A stretch of 64,000 bases of DNA from Peterkaempfera sp044755465 (GCF_044755465.1 NZ_JBIVRB010000008.1:173296-237295); one strand, 5' to 3'; shown: positions 16,653-24,881, numbered from the stretch's first letter. The notes: a model not told the origin generated them from the sequence alone. Translations and numbers: made by a program.

Positions 16653-17879
16653 TCAGCGGCCGTCGCCGCCGGTGAGCCGGCGTCCGATGACCATCCGCTG
16701 GATCTGGTTGGTGCCCTCCACGATCTGCAGCACCTTGGCCTCGCGCATGTAGCGCTCCAGCGGGTAGTCGCGGGTGTAGCCGTACCCGCCGAGGACCTGG
16801 ACGGCGTCGGTGGTGACCCGCATCGCCGTGTCGGTGCAGAACAGCTTGGCCATCGCCGCCTCCTTGGTGAAGGCGAGCCCGGCGTCCCGGCGGCGGGCGG
16901 CGGCCAGGTAGAGCGCACGCCCGGCCTCGACCTGGGTGGCCATGTCGGCGAGCATGAAGGACAGGCCCTGGAAGTCCGCGATCGGGCGGCCGAACTGACG
17001 CCGGGTCCTGGCGTACTCCACCGCGTGGTCCAGGGCGGCCTGGGCGAGGCCGATCGCGCAGGCGGCTATCCCGAGTCGGCCGGAGTCCAGGGCGGACAGC
17101 GCGATGGCGAAGCCCTGGCCCTCCTCCCCGAGCAGCCGGTCGGCGGGCACCCGCACCCCGTCGAAGTGGATCTGGGCGGTGGGCGAGCTGCTCATGCCCA
17201 TCTTGTGCTCGGGCGGCGCGGCGGTCAGCCCGGCGCTGTCCGCCGCGACCAGCAGGGCGCTGATCCCGCCGGGGCCGTCCTTCCCGGTGCGGACCATGGT
17301 GCTGTAGAAGTCGGCGGCGCCGCCGTGGGTGATCCACGCCTTGGTGCCGTTGACCAGGTAGTCGCCGCCCTCGCGGACCGCGCGGGTGCGCAGCGCGGCG
17401 GCGTCGGAGCCGGACTGCGGCTCGGAGAGGCAGTACGCGCCGAGCTGGCCGCCGCCGAGCATGCCGGGCAGCAGCCGCTGCCGCTGCTCCTCGCTGCCGA
17501 AGGTCGCCAGGGCGTGGCAGGAGAGGGTGTGCACGCTGACGCCGAGCCCGATGGCGAGCCAGCCGGCGGCCAGCTCCTCCAGGACCTGGAGGTAGACCTC
17601 GTACGGCTGGTCGCCGCCGCCGTAGGTCTCCGGGTAGGGCAGGCCGAGCAGTCCGGCGGTGCCCAGGGTGCGGAAGACCTCCCGGGGGAAGCGGCCCTCG
17701 GCCTCGTCGGCGGCGGCGCGGGGCAGCAGTTCCCGCTCCACCAGGTCGCGGGTGAGGGCCAGCAGGTCGCGGGCCTCCTCGGTGGGCAGCTGGCGCTCCA
17801 CCGGCTTGGTCCGTTCCGCCGGCTTGGTCTGTTCTGCCGGCTTGGTCTGTTCCACCGGCGTGGTCGGGGAGATGCTCAT
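16653..17879 (-). CDS. Acyl-CoA dehydrogenase
   Basis: A 408-residue FAD-dependent acyl-CoA dehydrogenase that introduces the alpha,beta double bond in acyl-CoA. The N-terminal helical domain is followed by YCLSEPQSGSDAAAL (FAD/substrate strand), AWITHGGAADFY, and the C-terminal helical domain with LQIVEGTNQIQRMVIGRRL. That last segment carries the usual family ending; the catalytic base is expected near this region. I chose ATG 17879. Residues 7-25 repeat EQTKPA units, another repeat-built terminus. It stands alone on its strand. Confidence 0.92.
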   Translation of the reverse strand: MSISPTTPVEQTKPAEQTKPAERTKPVERQLPTEEARDLLALTRDLVERELLPRAAADEAEGRFPREVFRTLGTAGLLGLPYPETYGGGDQPYEVYLQVLEELAAGWLAIGLGVSVHTLSCHALATFGSEEQRQRLLPGMLGGGQLGAYCLSEPQSGSDAAALRTRAVREGGDYLVNGTKAWITHGGAADFYSTMVRTGKDGPGGISALLVAADSAGLTAAPPEHKMGMSSSPTAQIHFDGVRVPADRLLGEEGQGFAIALSALDSGRLGIAACAIGLAQAALDHAVEYARTRRQFGRPIADFQGLSFMLADMATQVEAGRALYLAAARRRDAGLAFTKEAAMAKLFCTDTAMRVTTDAVQVLGGYGYTRDYPLERYMREAKVLQIVEGTNQIQRMVIGRRLTGGDGR

Positions 17880-18227
17880 GGCGGCGTCGCCTCCTCGGTC
17901 GCACCCCGGGCCGCTGGGTGCGGGGCCCGGCAGGGTCGTCGTCTGCCCGCCGGGCGGTCTCACTGGTTCGCAGTGAACGACCATTAACCGACGTGGCGAA
18001 GCGAGTATGCCCGAAACGACGCCGTCCGTCACCGCGACGGCCCCTCGGCTTCCCCCCGGACCACCCCGGCTGACCCCGGGGAACGCATGAGCGGCCGGCT
18101 CCCCCGGCGCAGCAGCCCCCCAAGCTGTTGCGCCGGCGGAACCGGCCGCTCTCCCCCCCATTCGCCTCCGCACCTTGCGGCACGGAGGCCGGTTCCGCCG
18201 TCCCCCCGGGCGGCGGAAGTCCATGGC
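17880..18227. other. 348-bp gap with a two-tier hairpin
   Basis: Between the small acidic gene and the acyl-CoA dehydrogenase, both on the minus strand. It contains the hairpin at 18089-18151 described separately and, nearer the dehydrogenase, its presumed promoter. No further gene is visible. Confidence 0.5.
18089..18151 (-). terminator. Compound hairpin after the small acidic peptide gene
   Basis: An outer perfect 10-bp stem (GAGCGGCCGG at 18089-18098 with 18142-18151) encloses an inner 11-bp stem with one mismatch (18105-18115 with 18125-18135). It lies downstream of the 58-residue gene and upstream of the dehydrogenase, so it probably ends the small transcript. Confidence 0.65.
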
Positions 18228-18404
18228 CTACTTGCGAACCCCCCCGTTGCCCGCGGGCGACTCGCCGTGACGCACCGGCTTGACCGGCTCCGGCGTCTGC
18301 GGAGTCTGCTCCTCCGGCGTCTGCGGGGTCTGCTCCTCCGGCGTCTGCTCCTCCGGCGTCTGCTCCTCCGGCGTCTCCGGGGTCTGCTCCTCAGGCGTGC
18401 TCAT
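18228..18404 (-). CDS. Small acidic Pro/Glu/Thr repeat peptide
   Basis: A 58-residue protein, unrecognised. AAGGAG lies about eight bases before the ATG, a strong ribosome-binding site. Residues 4-42 are built from PEEQTP repeats (about five), giving a very acidic, proline-rich, probably disordered chain. The last 15 residues (KPVRHGESPAGNGGVRK) are basic and non-repetitive. It contains no aromatic residue or cysteine. It is divergent from an AfsR-type SARP gene 288 bp away, and the gap holds a SARP-like operator. The arrangement recalls AfsR and its small target AfsS, but I cannot claim sequence similarity. Confidence 0.6.
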   Translation of the reverse strand: MSTPEEQTPETPEEQTPEEQTPEEQTPQTPEEQTPQTPEPVKPVRHGESPAGNGGVRK

Positions 18405-18529
18405 CCCGCTGCTCCTTCGCGCTGAACCAAGTGGCCCACTGCGGTGCCGGTTTCCGGCCGTGACACCGCGGGCCGCCGCCGGGGGCGACGGCACCGGCTG
18501 GACCGGCTCCGCCAGCATGGCGAAAGCCA

Positions 18530-18547
18530 ATAAACATCTGATAAACA
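18530..18547. promoter_or_regulatory. SARP-type direct repeat, 7 bp with 11-bp period
   Basis: ATAAACA occurs at 18530-18536 and again at 18541-18547, separated by tctg. On the other strand this reads TGTTTAT-CAGA-TGTTTAT. Seven-base direct repeats with an 11-bp period are the standard SARP/AfsR site. It lies in the shared region between the SARP gene and the small acidic gene, and is a conspicuous A/T island. Confidence 0.55.
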
Positions 18548-18692
18548 GCACCTGCGGCGCAGTAGGGTCGGTGTCCGCCCGGCGACGCCGCAGGCCCGCA
18601 GGGGCGGAGCGGCGCTGAGTACCGGGCGCCGCGGCGAGGAGCCGCCCCGAGCCGGTCGGGGTGGGCACCGGCGAAGTGGGAGAAGCACGGCC

Positions 18693-21671
18693 GTGCACAG
18701 TGACGCGGACAGAGCAGAGCCGTACGTGCAGTTTCAGGTGCTCGGGCCGTTGCAGGCCCGGCGTTCGTCGCAGGAGATCGAGCTGGGCCCGCCCCAGCAG
18801 CGCGCCCTGCTGGCGGTCCTGCTGCGGCGGGCGGGGCGCCCCATCGGACTCCAGGAGATGGTCGAGGGCGTCTGGGGTGAGGACTCCCCACCGAACGCGG
18901 TGGCGGCGGTCCGCACCTATGTCTCCCGGCTGCGCGGCGTCCTGGAGCCGGACCGCAAGTCCCGGGCGGCGGCCAGCCTGCTGGTCTCGGTCGCGGACGG
19001 CTACGCGCTGCGGCTGCCGCCGGAGGCGGTCGACGCCGTCCGGTTCGAGCAGGGCGTCGCCGAGGCGGGCCGCGCCCGCGCCGCCGGGGACGCCGCCGGG
19101 TGCCAGCAGGCCGCCGCCGCCGCGCTCGGCCTGTGGCGGGCCCTCCCGCTGCCGGGGCTGCCCGGCCCCTCCGCCGACGCCTGGCGCCGCCGGCTGGAGG
19201 AACTGCGCTGCACCGCCCTCGAACTGCGGCTGGGCGCGGAGATCGACCTGGGCCGGCACCGCGAGGCGGTGGCCGAGCTGGCCGACCTGGTCATCGAACA
19301 GCCGCTGCGTGAGCGGTTCCGTACGCTGCTGATGCTGGCGCTGTACCGCAGCGGGCGGCAGGCGGAGGCACTGGCCGCGTACGCGGACGCGCGCCGGCTG
19401 CTGGTCGCGGAGCTGGGGGTGGAGCCCGGCCCGGAGCTGACCGGGCTGCACGCCCGCATCCTGGCCTCCGACCCGGCGCTGATCGCCGCGGAGCGGTCGG
19501 TCGGCGCGGCCGGCCTCGACGTACGGGTGCCCGCGCAGCTGCCGCAGGACCCGGCGGACTTCACCGGGCGGGCCGAGCTGACCGCCGAACTGCGGCTGGT
19601 GCTGGGCGACGACGGCGCGCCGGGGTTCCGGATCTGCGCCATCGCCGGGATCGGCGGGGTGGGCAAGACCACGCTGGCCGTGCACGCCGCGCACGGGGTG
19701 CGGGAGGCGTTCCCGGACGGGCAGCTCTATGTGGACCTGCGGGGGGTCGAGGACAGCCCCACCGACCCGGAGGTGGTGCTCGGGGACTTCCTGGTGGCGC
19801 TGGGCGAGGACGCCTCGGGCGTCCCGGACGGCCTGGAGCGCCGATCCGTGCTCTACCGGTCGCTGCTGGCCGACCGCCGGCTGCTGATCGTGCTGGACAA
19901 CGCCCGGGACACCGAGCAGATCCTGCCGCTGCTGCCGGGCGGCCGGGGCTGCGCGGTCCTCACCACCAGCCGGGCCCGGCTGACCGACCTGCCCGGCGCC
20001 CACCATGTCGACCTGGACGTGCTGGACCCGCAGGAGGCGCTGCGGCTGTTCGCCGCCATCGCCGGCTCCGAGCGGGTGGGCGCCGAGCGCGAGGCCGCCC
20101 TCGATGTCGTCTCCGCGTGCAGCTTCCTGCCGCTGGCGGTCCGGATCGTGGCCTCCCGGCTGGCGGCGCGCCGCTCCTGGACGGTCTCCACCATCGCCGC
20201 CCGCCTCGCGGACGAGCACCGCAGGCTGGACGAGTTGCAGACCGGGCGGCTGGCGGTCGAGGCCACCTTCGAGCTGGGGTACCGGCAGCTCTCCCCGGTA
20301 CTGGCTCGGGCCTTCCGGCTGCTGGCGCTGCCGGACAGCCCGCATCTGTCGCTCGCCTCGGCCGCCGCCGTCCTCGGGCTGCCGGTGGACGAGGCGGAGG
20401 ACCTCACCGAGGCGCTGGTGGACGCGGGCCTGCTGGAGTCCCCGGCGCCCGGCCGCTACCGCCACCACGACCTGCTGCGGCTCTTCGCCAGGCGGCAGAG
20501 CGAGCGGGCCGACCCGGCGGCCGAGCGCGACCAGGCGGTCAACCAGCTGCTGGACTTCCTGTTCGCCACGGTCTCCGCCGCCTCGCGGCTGCTGGAGCCG
20601 GGCGACGTCCTCACCGACCATCTGCGCTCCCCGCAGTCGCAGGGCGCGCCGCTGGCCGACACCGACGCCGCCCGCGCCTGGCTGACGGCCGAGCAGGCGA
20701 CGCTGTTCGCCGTGGTCTCGCAGCGGGCCAGGGAGGAGCGCGAGGGGGCGGTCCGGCCGCTGATCGACCTGCTGATGGTCTGGGTCTGGCTGATCGACGG
20801 GGTGGTCCACCAGCGGCAGATCGAGCAGATCCTCCGCCCGGTGGTGGCGACCGCGCACCGGATCGGGGACCGCTCCGGGGAGTCCCGCGCCCGCTGCGTC
20901 CAGGGGATGCTGCTCTACTCCTGCGACCTGTACGAGCCGTCCGAGGCCGAGCTGCGGACGGCGCTGCTGCTCGCCCGGGAGACCGGCGACCGGGTGGCCC
21001 AGTTCACCGCCGCGAACCTGCTGGGCATGGTCGTCGGCGGCACCGGACGGCCCACCGAGGCGCTGCCGTACCTCAGCGAGGCGCTCGAACAGTGCGAACT
21101 GCTGGGGAACTCCAGCGTCTCGGCGCTCATCATGAGCAACACCGCCCGGTCGCTGATCGACCTCGGCCGCCGGGAGGAGGCGGTCGACACGGTCGCCGCC
21201 GCGCTGGCGACCGCCCGCGACTCCGGCAATGAGTCGACCGTCGCCGAGACGCGCTACTCCTCCAGCGTGGTGCTGCGGCAGTCCGGCGACGCCGACACGG
21301 CGATCGGCCATCTGCACCACGCGCTGCGCTACTTCCGCGAGCAGGGCCGCCGGTCCTGGGAGGGGCTGGCGCTCGCCCGGCTCGCGGAATGCCTGCTGGA
21401 CGTGGGCCGGGACGCCGACGCCGCCGTCTCGGCCGAACAGGCGCTGCTGGTGGCCCAGGAGGGCGGCGACCTGTACTGCGAGGGGCTGGCCCAGGCCGCC
21501 CACGGGCAGGCGCTGCTCCGGCTCGGCCATACCAGCCGGGGCCGGGCCTGCCTGGAGAGCGCGGGCGCGGTCTTCCTGCGGCTCGGAGTGCCGGAGGCCG
21601 GCGTGATCCAGCAGCAGCTGCTCCAGGACGTGGCCCTGCGCTCCGCCGCTCCGCTGCACGCGCCCCGCTGA
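18693..21671 (+). CDS. AfsR/SARP-family regulator with NB-ARC and TPR domains
   Basis: A 992-residue regulator of the AfsR architecture. Residues ~12-110 form the OmpR-type winged helix. Residues ~110-265 are the bacterial transcriptional activator domain ending QAEALAAYADARRLLVAELG. An NB-ARC ATPase spans ~285-560 with P-loop IAGIGGVGKTTLAVHAA, Walker B LLIVLDNARD and the TTSRARL sensor. A C-terminal tetratricopeptide region lies at ~680-980. Such proteins activate secondary-metabolite or developmental genes, with ATP binding and phosphorylation as inputs. Start GTG 18693 has GGGAGAAG upstream. No biosynthetic cluster lies next to it; the adjacent small acidic gene is the obvious local target. 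Confidence 0.92.
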   Translation: MHSDADRAEPYVQFQVLGPLQARRSSQEIELGPPQQRALLAVLLRRAGRPIGLQEMVEGVWGEDSPPNAVAAVRTYVSRLRGVLEPDRKSRAAASLLVSVADGYALRLPPEAVDAVRFEQGVAEAGRARAAGDAAGCQQAAAAALGLWRALPLPGLPGPSADAWRRRLEELRCTALELRLGAEIDLGRHREAVAELADLVIEQPLRERFRTLLMLALYRSGRQAEALAAYADARRLLVAELGVEPGPELTGLHARILASDPALIAAERSVGAAGLDVRVPAQLPQDPADFTGRAELTAELRLVLGDDGAPGFRICAIAGIGGVGKTTLAVHAAHGVREAFPDGQLYVDLRGVEDSPTDPEVVLGDFLVALGEDASGVPDGLERRSVLYRSLLADRRLLIVLDNARDTEQILPLLPGGRGCAVLTTSRARLTDLPGAHHVDLDVLDPQEALRLFAAIAGSERVGAEREAALDVVSACSFLPLAVRIVASRLAARRSWTVSTIAARLADEHRRLDELQTGRLAVEATFELGYRQLSPVLARAFRLLALPDSPHLSLASAAAVLGLPVDEAEDLTEALVDAGLLESPAPGRYRHHDLLRLFARRQSERADPAAERDQAVNQLLDFLFATVSAASRLLEPGDVLTDHLRSPQSQGAPLADTDAARAWLTAEQATLFAVVSQRAREEREGAVRPLIDLLMVWVWLIDGVVHQRQIEQILRPVVATAHRIGDRSGESRARCVQGMLLYSCDLYEPSEAELRTALLLARETGDRVAQFTAANLLGMVVGGTGRPTEALPYLSEALEQCELLGNSSVSALIMSNTARSLIDLGRREEAVDTVAAALATARDSGNESTVAETRYSSSVVLRQSGDADTAIGHLHHALRYFREQGRRSWEGLALARLAECLLDVGRDADAAVSAEQALLVAQEGGDLYCEGLAQAAHGQALLRLGHTSRGRACLESAGAVFLRLGVPEAGVIQQQLLQDVALRSAAPLHAPR

Positions 21672-21798
21672 GCCGGGCGGGGCGCAGGGGGCGGTTCGGA
21701 GGGGCGGTTCGGAGGGGCCGTTCGGAGACGGTCCAGAGGCGTCCGATGACTCTGCGTGCAACCTCGGCGGGCGCCGCCGTACCACCCTGCTCAGTGGC

Positions 21799-21912
21799 TT
21801 GACCAGCGGCCTTGTCAGGACTTACGTTCTCCTTGTAGCGAGATTGTTGATCTCGCAACAACAGATGCGAGGCCCCTTTGGCTGTTCCCCCGTGGCCAGA
21901 GGGGCCTCGTTC
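21799..21912 (+). ncRNA. Candidate short transcript: promoter, inverted repeats, terminator
   Basis: TTGACC (21799-21804), 18 bases, TACGTT (21823-21828) form a good vegetative promoter. Just after the expected start comes GCGAGAT-TGTTG-ATCTCGC (21838-21856), flanked by TTGT and ACAA. Overlapping it is TTGTTG-N6-CAACAA (21844-21861). A hairpin CGAGGCCCCT / AGGGGCCTCG (21868-21877 with 21900-21909) followed by ttctct ends the unit. The first hairpin's right side (ctcgc) can also pair with gcgag at the start of the second. No start codon with a ribosome-binding site lies inside, so a regulatory RNA or attenuator of about 75 bases is possible. Confidence 0.4.
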
Positions 21913-22131
21913 TCTCCCACCACCTCGACTTACCGCCGGCACCCGCCGGGAATAACCGAGTGGAATCGGACTGCGCGCCGTCGGCCCTGCCGGGGAATCC
22001 GGACTGACGAGCAAATACCCGACGTCTCACCTGGCTTCTGCGGTACGCCTCCGCAATCGAGCCTGCCGCACCAGCTGCGCACTGCGCGGATCACCCGACT
22101 CACCACCCCCGCCGATTCCGCTCCTGACCCG

Positions 22132-22371
22132 GTGGGCGGTTGCACCGCAGCTCAGGCCGGTGGGCTGGGCCGCTTCGGCAACGGCGTCCTTGGCTGGAAC
22201 CATTTCTCCCGCAGTCATGACATCAGCGATCCCGAAGTCCGGCTCCGGGTGCGGAAAAACGACCGGCCACAGGACGGCACATACAAGGTCACCGGCGGCA
22301 ACGGTATGGTCGGCGTGATCACCGCCCACCGCATCGGCAAGAACAAGTACCCGGACGCGCCGAACCGCTGA
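22132..22371 (+). pseudogene. Fragment resembling a toxin C-terminal domain
   Basis: In-frame residues read GRFGNGVLGWNHFSRSHDIS and later GMVGVITAHRIGKNKYPD. The G-x-GW-x-H...H pattern and the GVITA ending are reminiscent of C-terminal domains of secreted polymorphic toxins; this is a visual impression, not a search result. The upstream part of the frame looks non-coding, so at best a remnant survives. GTG 22132 is simply the nearest start. It lies next to an EccA-like ATPase gene, the family linked to type VII secretion. Confidence 0.3.
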
Positions 22372-22396
22372 GGACCCGCACATCAAGCTCGTCCCG

Positions 22397-22555
22397 ATGT
22401 TCCCCGATGACGGGCATCCGCACATCGGCGGGGCCGGTCCGGAATACGCGGGGCTGCCCGACGGGGACGGCTACTGCGCACCGGTCTGCGACCTCGGCGA
22501 GTTCATCGGCCCCGCCGAGCAGACCCGCAGGCCCGGCGCTCTACCGGATCAGTGA
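22397..22555 (+). CDS. Short acidic reading frame after the toxin-like fragment
   Basis: A 52-residue frame starting at ATG 22397 and open for some distance upstream without an obvious start. It reads MFPDDGHPHIGGAGPEYAGL followed by PDGDGYCAPVCDLGEFIGP. It is strongly acidic with natural codon use, unlike the random-looking frames around it. The acidic character and position would suit an immunity protein or its remnant. Alternatively it is the continuation of the preceding fragment after a one-base frameshift near 22370. Confidence 0.3.
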   Translation: MFPDDGHPHIGGAGPEYAGLPDGDGYCAPVCDLGEFIGPAEQTRRPGALPDQ

Positions 22556-22799
22556 CTCGCCGGTACGATGCCGTCAGCAGCGGTCGGGTCGGGGGGCGGC
22601 ACGATGGCATCCCGCCGAGCGGCGGGTGGCACCGGATCAAGGCGACCGCCGCATTCCGTGCGGGACCGGGTGGGGCCATCATGGTGGCCGGACGACCGGC
22701 CCGGGGGTCGGCCTGCTGTGCGGCGGCGGGTGGTGTGAGGGGGCGGGGCTGATGGGCGCGGACACGGCGGGGGCTCGGGACGCGCGGCAGGGGGCGTGA

Positions 22800-24749
22800 G
22801 TGGGCACGGTTGACGACTCCGGGGCGACCGGTCGGGCGGTGCCGGCCGACCGGGCGTGGCTGCGGGCGATGGACGCGTACACCGCTGGGGCGTACGCCCG
22901 CGCGGAGGAGGAGTTCCGTACGGCGGTGCGGCTGGACCCGGGCATGGCGGACGCCTGGCTGGGGCTGCACGCGCTCCGCTCGGACACCCCCGGGGCGCTG
23001 CTGGCGATGCACCGCCACCGGGACCGGTTCGGTGAGCAGCGGCGGCGCCACCGCCGCCCGCTGAGCTCCTGGTACTGGCTGGGCTGGTGGGTGCAGCCGG
23101 TGCTGGAGGACGCCCGTGACCTGGCGCTGGCGCATGCCTCGCACTGGCTGGACGGCCGCCACCTGGCCGAGCTGGACCAGGCCGTGGCGCTCTGCCCGCC
23201 CGCCGACCGGGACCCGGCGGTGCGCTTTCTGCACGCCTGCCGCTCCTACCTGGTCAAGGACTGGGAGCAGCTGATCCGGGACACCGAGGGGCTGCTGGAC
23301 GATCCGCTGCTCGGCATCGAGGCGGGGCTGTTCAGCGGGATGGCCCGGGTACGGCTTGACATGTGCGCGCAAGCGGAGACCCCGCTGGCGGCGTCGCTGG
23401 TCCGCTGCCGCTCGGAGCAGCCGCAGCGCAAGGAGCTGCGCTACTGGCTGGCCCGAGCGTACGAGGGGGCCGGGCGCAGCGCCGCCGCGCTGCCGCTGTA
23501 CCGGGCGGTGCACCGGGCCGACCCGGCGTTCATGGACACCGCGGCCCGGCTGGCGACGATCATGTCGGAGGACGGGGTGGACCCGGAGCTGCTGGAGGCC
23601 GAGTGGGACGGCTTCCGGGGCGCGGCGGACCAGGCGCAGGCGCTCCCGGGGGCGGCCGGGCCCGGGGGTGCGGTGGGCGGCGGCACGGCGTACGTCCCGG
23701 GGCCGCTGGACACGGCCGACCCGGCGGCCGGGGCCGATCCGGTGGCGGCGCCCGCCGCCGACGGGCCGGAGCCGGCGGGTACGCCGGAGGGCCCGCTGCG
23801 GGACCGGGTGGTGCGGCCGGTGCCGCCGCTCTCCGCCGACGGCGCCGCCGGGCCGGGCGGCCGGGGTGACCCGGGCGGGCGCGGCGGGCCGGATCGCGGG
23901 CAGCTGGACGCGGCGCTGGCGGAGCTGGACCGGATGGTCGGCATGGAGCCGGTGAAGCGGCAGGTGCTGGCGCTCTCCGCCCAGCTGCGGATGGCCCGGC
24001 TCCGGGCCGACCAGGGCCTGCCGGTGCAGCCGCCCAAGCGGCACTTCGTCTTCTCCGGGCCCTCCGGCACCGGCAAGACCACGGTGGCCCGGATACTCGG
24101 CCGGGTCTTCTACGCGCTGGGGCTGCTCTCCGGGGACCACCTGGTGGAGGCGCAGCGGGCGGACCTGGTGGGCGAGTTCCTCGGTCAGACGGCGGTCAAG
24201 GCCAATGAGCTGATCGACTCGGCGTTGGACGGGGTGCTCTTCATCGACGAGGCGTACAGCCTGGCCAACTCCGGCTACAGCAAGGGCGACGCATACGGGG
24301 ACGAGGCACTTCAGGTGCTGCTGAAGCGGGCCGAGGACAACCGGGACCGGCTGGTGGTGATACTGGCCGGCTATCCGGAGGGGATGAACCGGCTGCTGGT
24401 CGCCAACCCCGGGCTGGCCTCGCGCTTCACCACCCGGGTCGACTTCCCCAGCTACCGCCCGGCCGAGCTGGCCGCGATCGGGCAGGCGCTGGCCTCCCGG
24501 GACGGCGACGGCTGGGACCCGGACGCGCTGGAGGAGCTGCACTCCATCTGCGGGCATGTGGTGGGCGAGGGGTGGATCGACGAGCTGGGCAACGGGCGGT
24601 TCATCCGGACGCTGTACGAGAAGTGCTGCGCCTACCGCGACCTGCGGCTCTCCGCCCTGCCTACTCCCCCGACCCGCGACGACCTGGCCACCCTCCGCCT
24701 CCCCGACCTGGTCCAGGCCTACGGCGAGCTCATCGACGGCCGAGGCTGA
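22800..24749 (+). CDS. EccA/CbbX-like AAA+ ATPase with TPR domain
   Basis: A 649-residue protein. The first ~260 residues are tetratricopeptide-like helices (RAWLRAMDAYTAGAYARAEE, then ELRYWLARAYEGAGRSAAAL). A Gly/Ala/Pro-rich linker follows (about 265-365), and a CbbX/SpoVK-type AAA+ domain at ~370-640. The motifs are FSGPSGTGKTTVARILG (Walker A), GVLFIDEAYSLANSG (Walker B) and NPGLASRFTTRVDFPSY (arginine finger region). This is the layout of EccA, the cytosolic ATPase of type VII secretion, but no ecc, esx or PE/PPE genes are in the window. Start GTG 22800. A hairpin overlaps the stop codon. Confidence 0.85.
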   Translation: MGTVDDSGATGRAVPADRAWLRAMDAYTAGAYARAEEEFRTAVRLDPGMADAWLGLHALRSDTPGALLAMHRHRDRFGEQRRRHRRPLSSWYWLGWWVQPVLEDARDLALAHASHWLDGRHLAELDQAVALCPPADRDPAVRFLHACRSYLVKDWEQLIRDTEGLLDDPLLGIEAGLFSGMARVRLDMCAQAETPLAASLVRCRSEQPQRKELRYWLARAYEGAGRSAAALPLYRAVHRADPAFMDTAARLATIMSEDGVDPELLEAEWDGFRGAADQAQALPGAAGPGGAVGGGTAYVPGPLDTADPAAGADPVAAPAADGPEPAGTPEGPLRDRVVRPVPPLSADGAAGPGGRGDPGGRGGPDRGQLDAALAELDRMVGMEPVKRQVLALSAQLRMARLRADQGLPVQPPKRHFVFSGPSGTGKTTVARILGRVFYALGLLSGDHLVEAQRADLVGEFLGQTAVKANELIDSALDGVLFIDEAYSLANSGYSKGDAYGDEALQVLLKRAEDNRDRLVVILAGYPEGMNRLLVANPGLASRFTTRVDFPSYRPAELAAIGQALASRDGDGWDPDALEELHSICGHVVGEGWIDELGNGRFIRTLYEKCCAYRDLRLSALPTPPTRDDLATLRLPDLVQAYGELIDGRG

Positions 24750-24782
24750 CCCCGCCCGGGGGCGCGGAGTCTCCGGGCGGGG
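24747..24782 (+). terminator. Terminator hairpin overlapping the EccA-like stop codon
   Basis: The 13 bases 24747-24759, which begin with the TGA stop, are the exact reverse complement of 24773-24785, with a 13-base loop. The right arm merges into the first unit of the tandem repeat that follows, so later repeat units can substitute for it. Confidence 0.8.
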
Positions 24783-24855
24783 TCAGGGCGGGCGGGGTCA
24801 GGGCGGGCGGGGTCAGGGCGGGCGGGGTCAGGGCGGGCGGGGTCAGGACGGGCGG
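24781..24855. repeat. Five tandem copies of a 15-bp unit
   Basis: ggtcagggcgggcgg starts at 24781, 24796, 24811, 24826 and 24841; the last copy has one change. The unit repeats most of the right arm of the preceding terminator hairpin. It fills the space between the EccA-like gene and the convergent CNNM gene. Confidence 0.95.
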
Positions 24856-24881
24856 CAGGCGCTGCCTGCGGCGGGCAGGGC

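Larger units (their letters stand above)
21672..22799. other. 1.1-kb gene-poor region with regulatory structures and gene debris
   Basis: This stretch is lower in G+C in places than its surroundings and has no intact gene I can defend. It holds a sigma-70-like promoter, two inverted repeats and a terminator hairpin (21799-21912), then a toxin-like fragment (22132-22371) and a short acidic reading frame (22397-22555). From 22556 to 22799 I see only the presumed promoter of the downstream ATPase. No integrase or transposase is present. Confidence 0.5.

Noticed and set aside
18405..21785. Minus-strand open frame of over 1,000 residues opposite the SARP gene
   Set aside because: It is the G+C-driven shadow of the SARP coding strand; the plus strand carries clear SARP, NB-ARC and TPR motifs. 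Only its last 58 residues (18228-18404) look real.
21672..22799. Integrated mobile element or prophage remnant
   Set aside because: No integrase, transposase, tRNA or flanking direct repeat could be found; only gene fragments and a regulatory unit.
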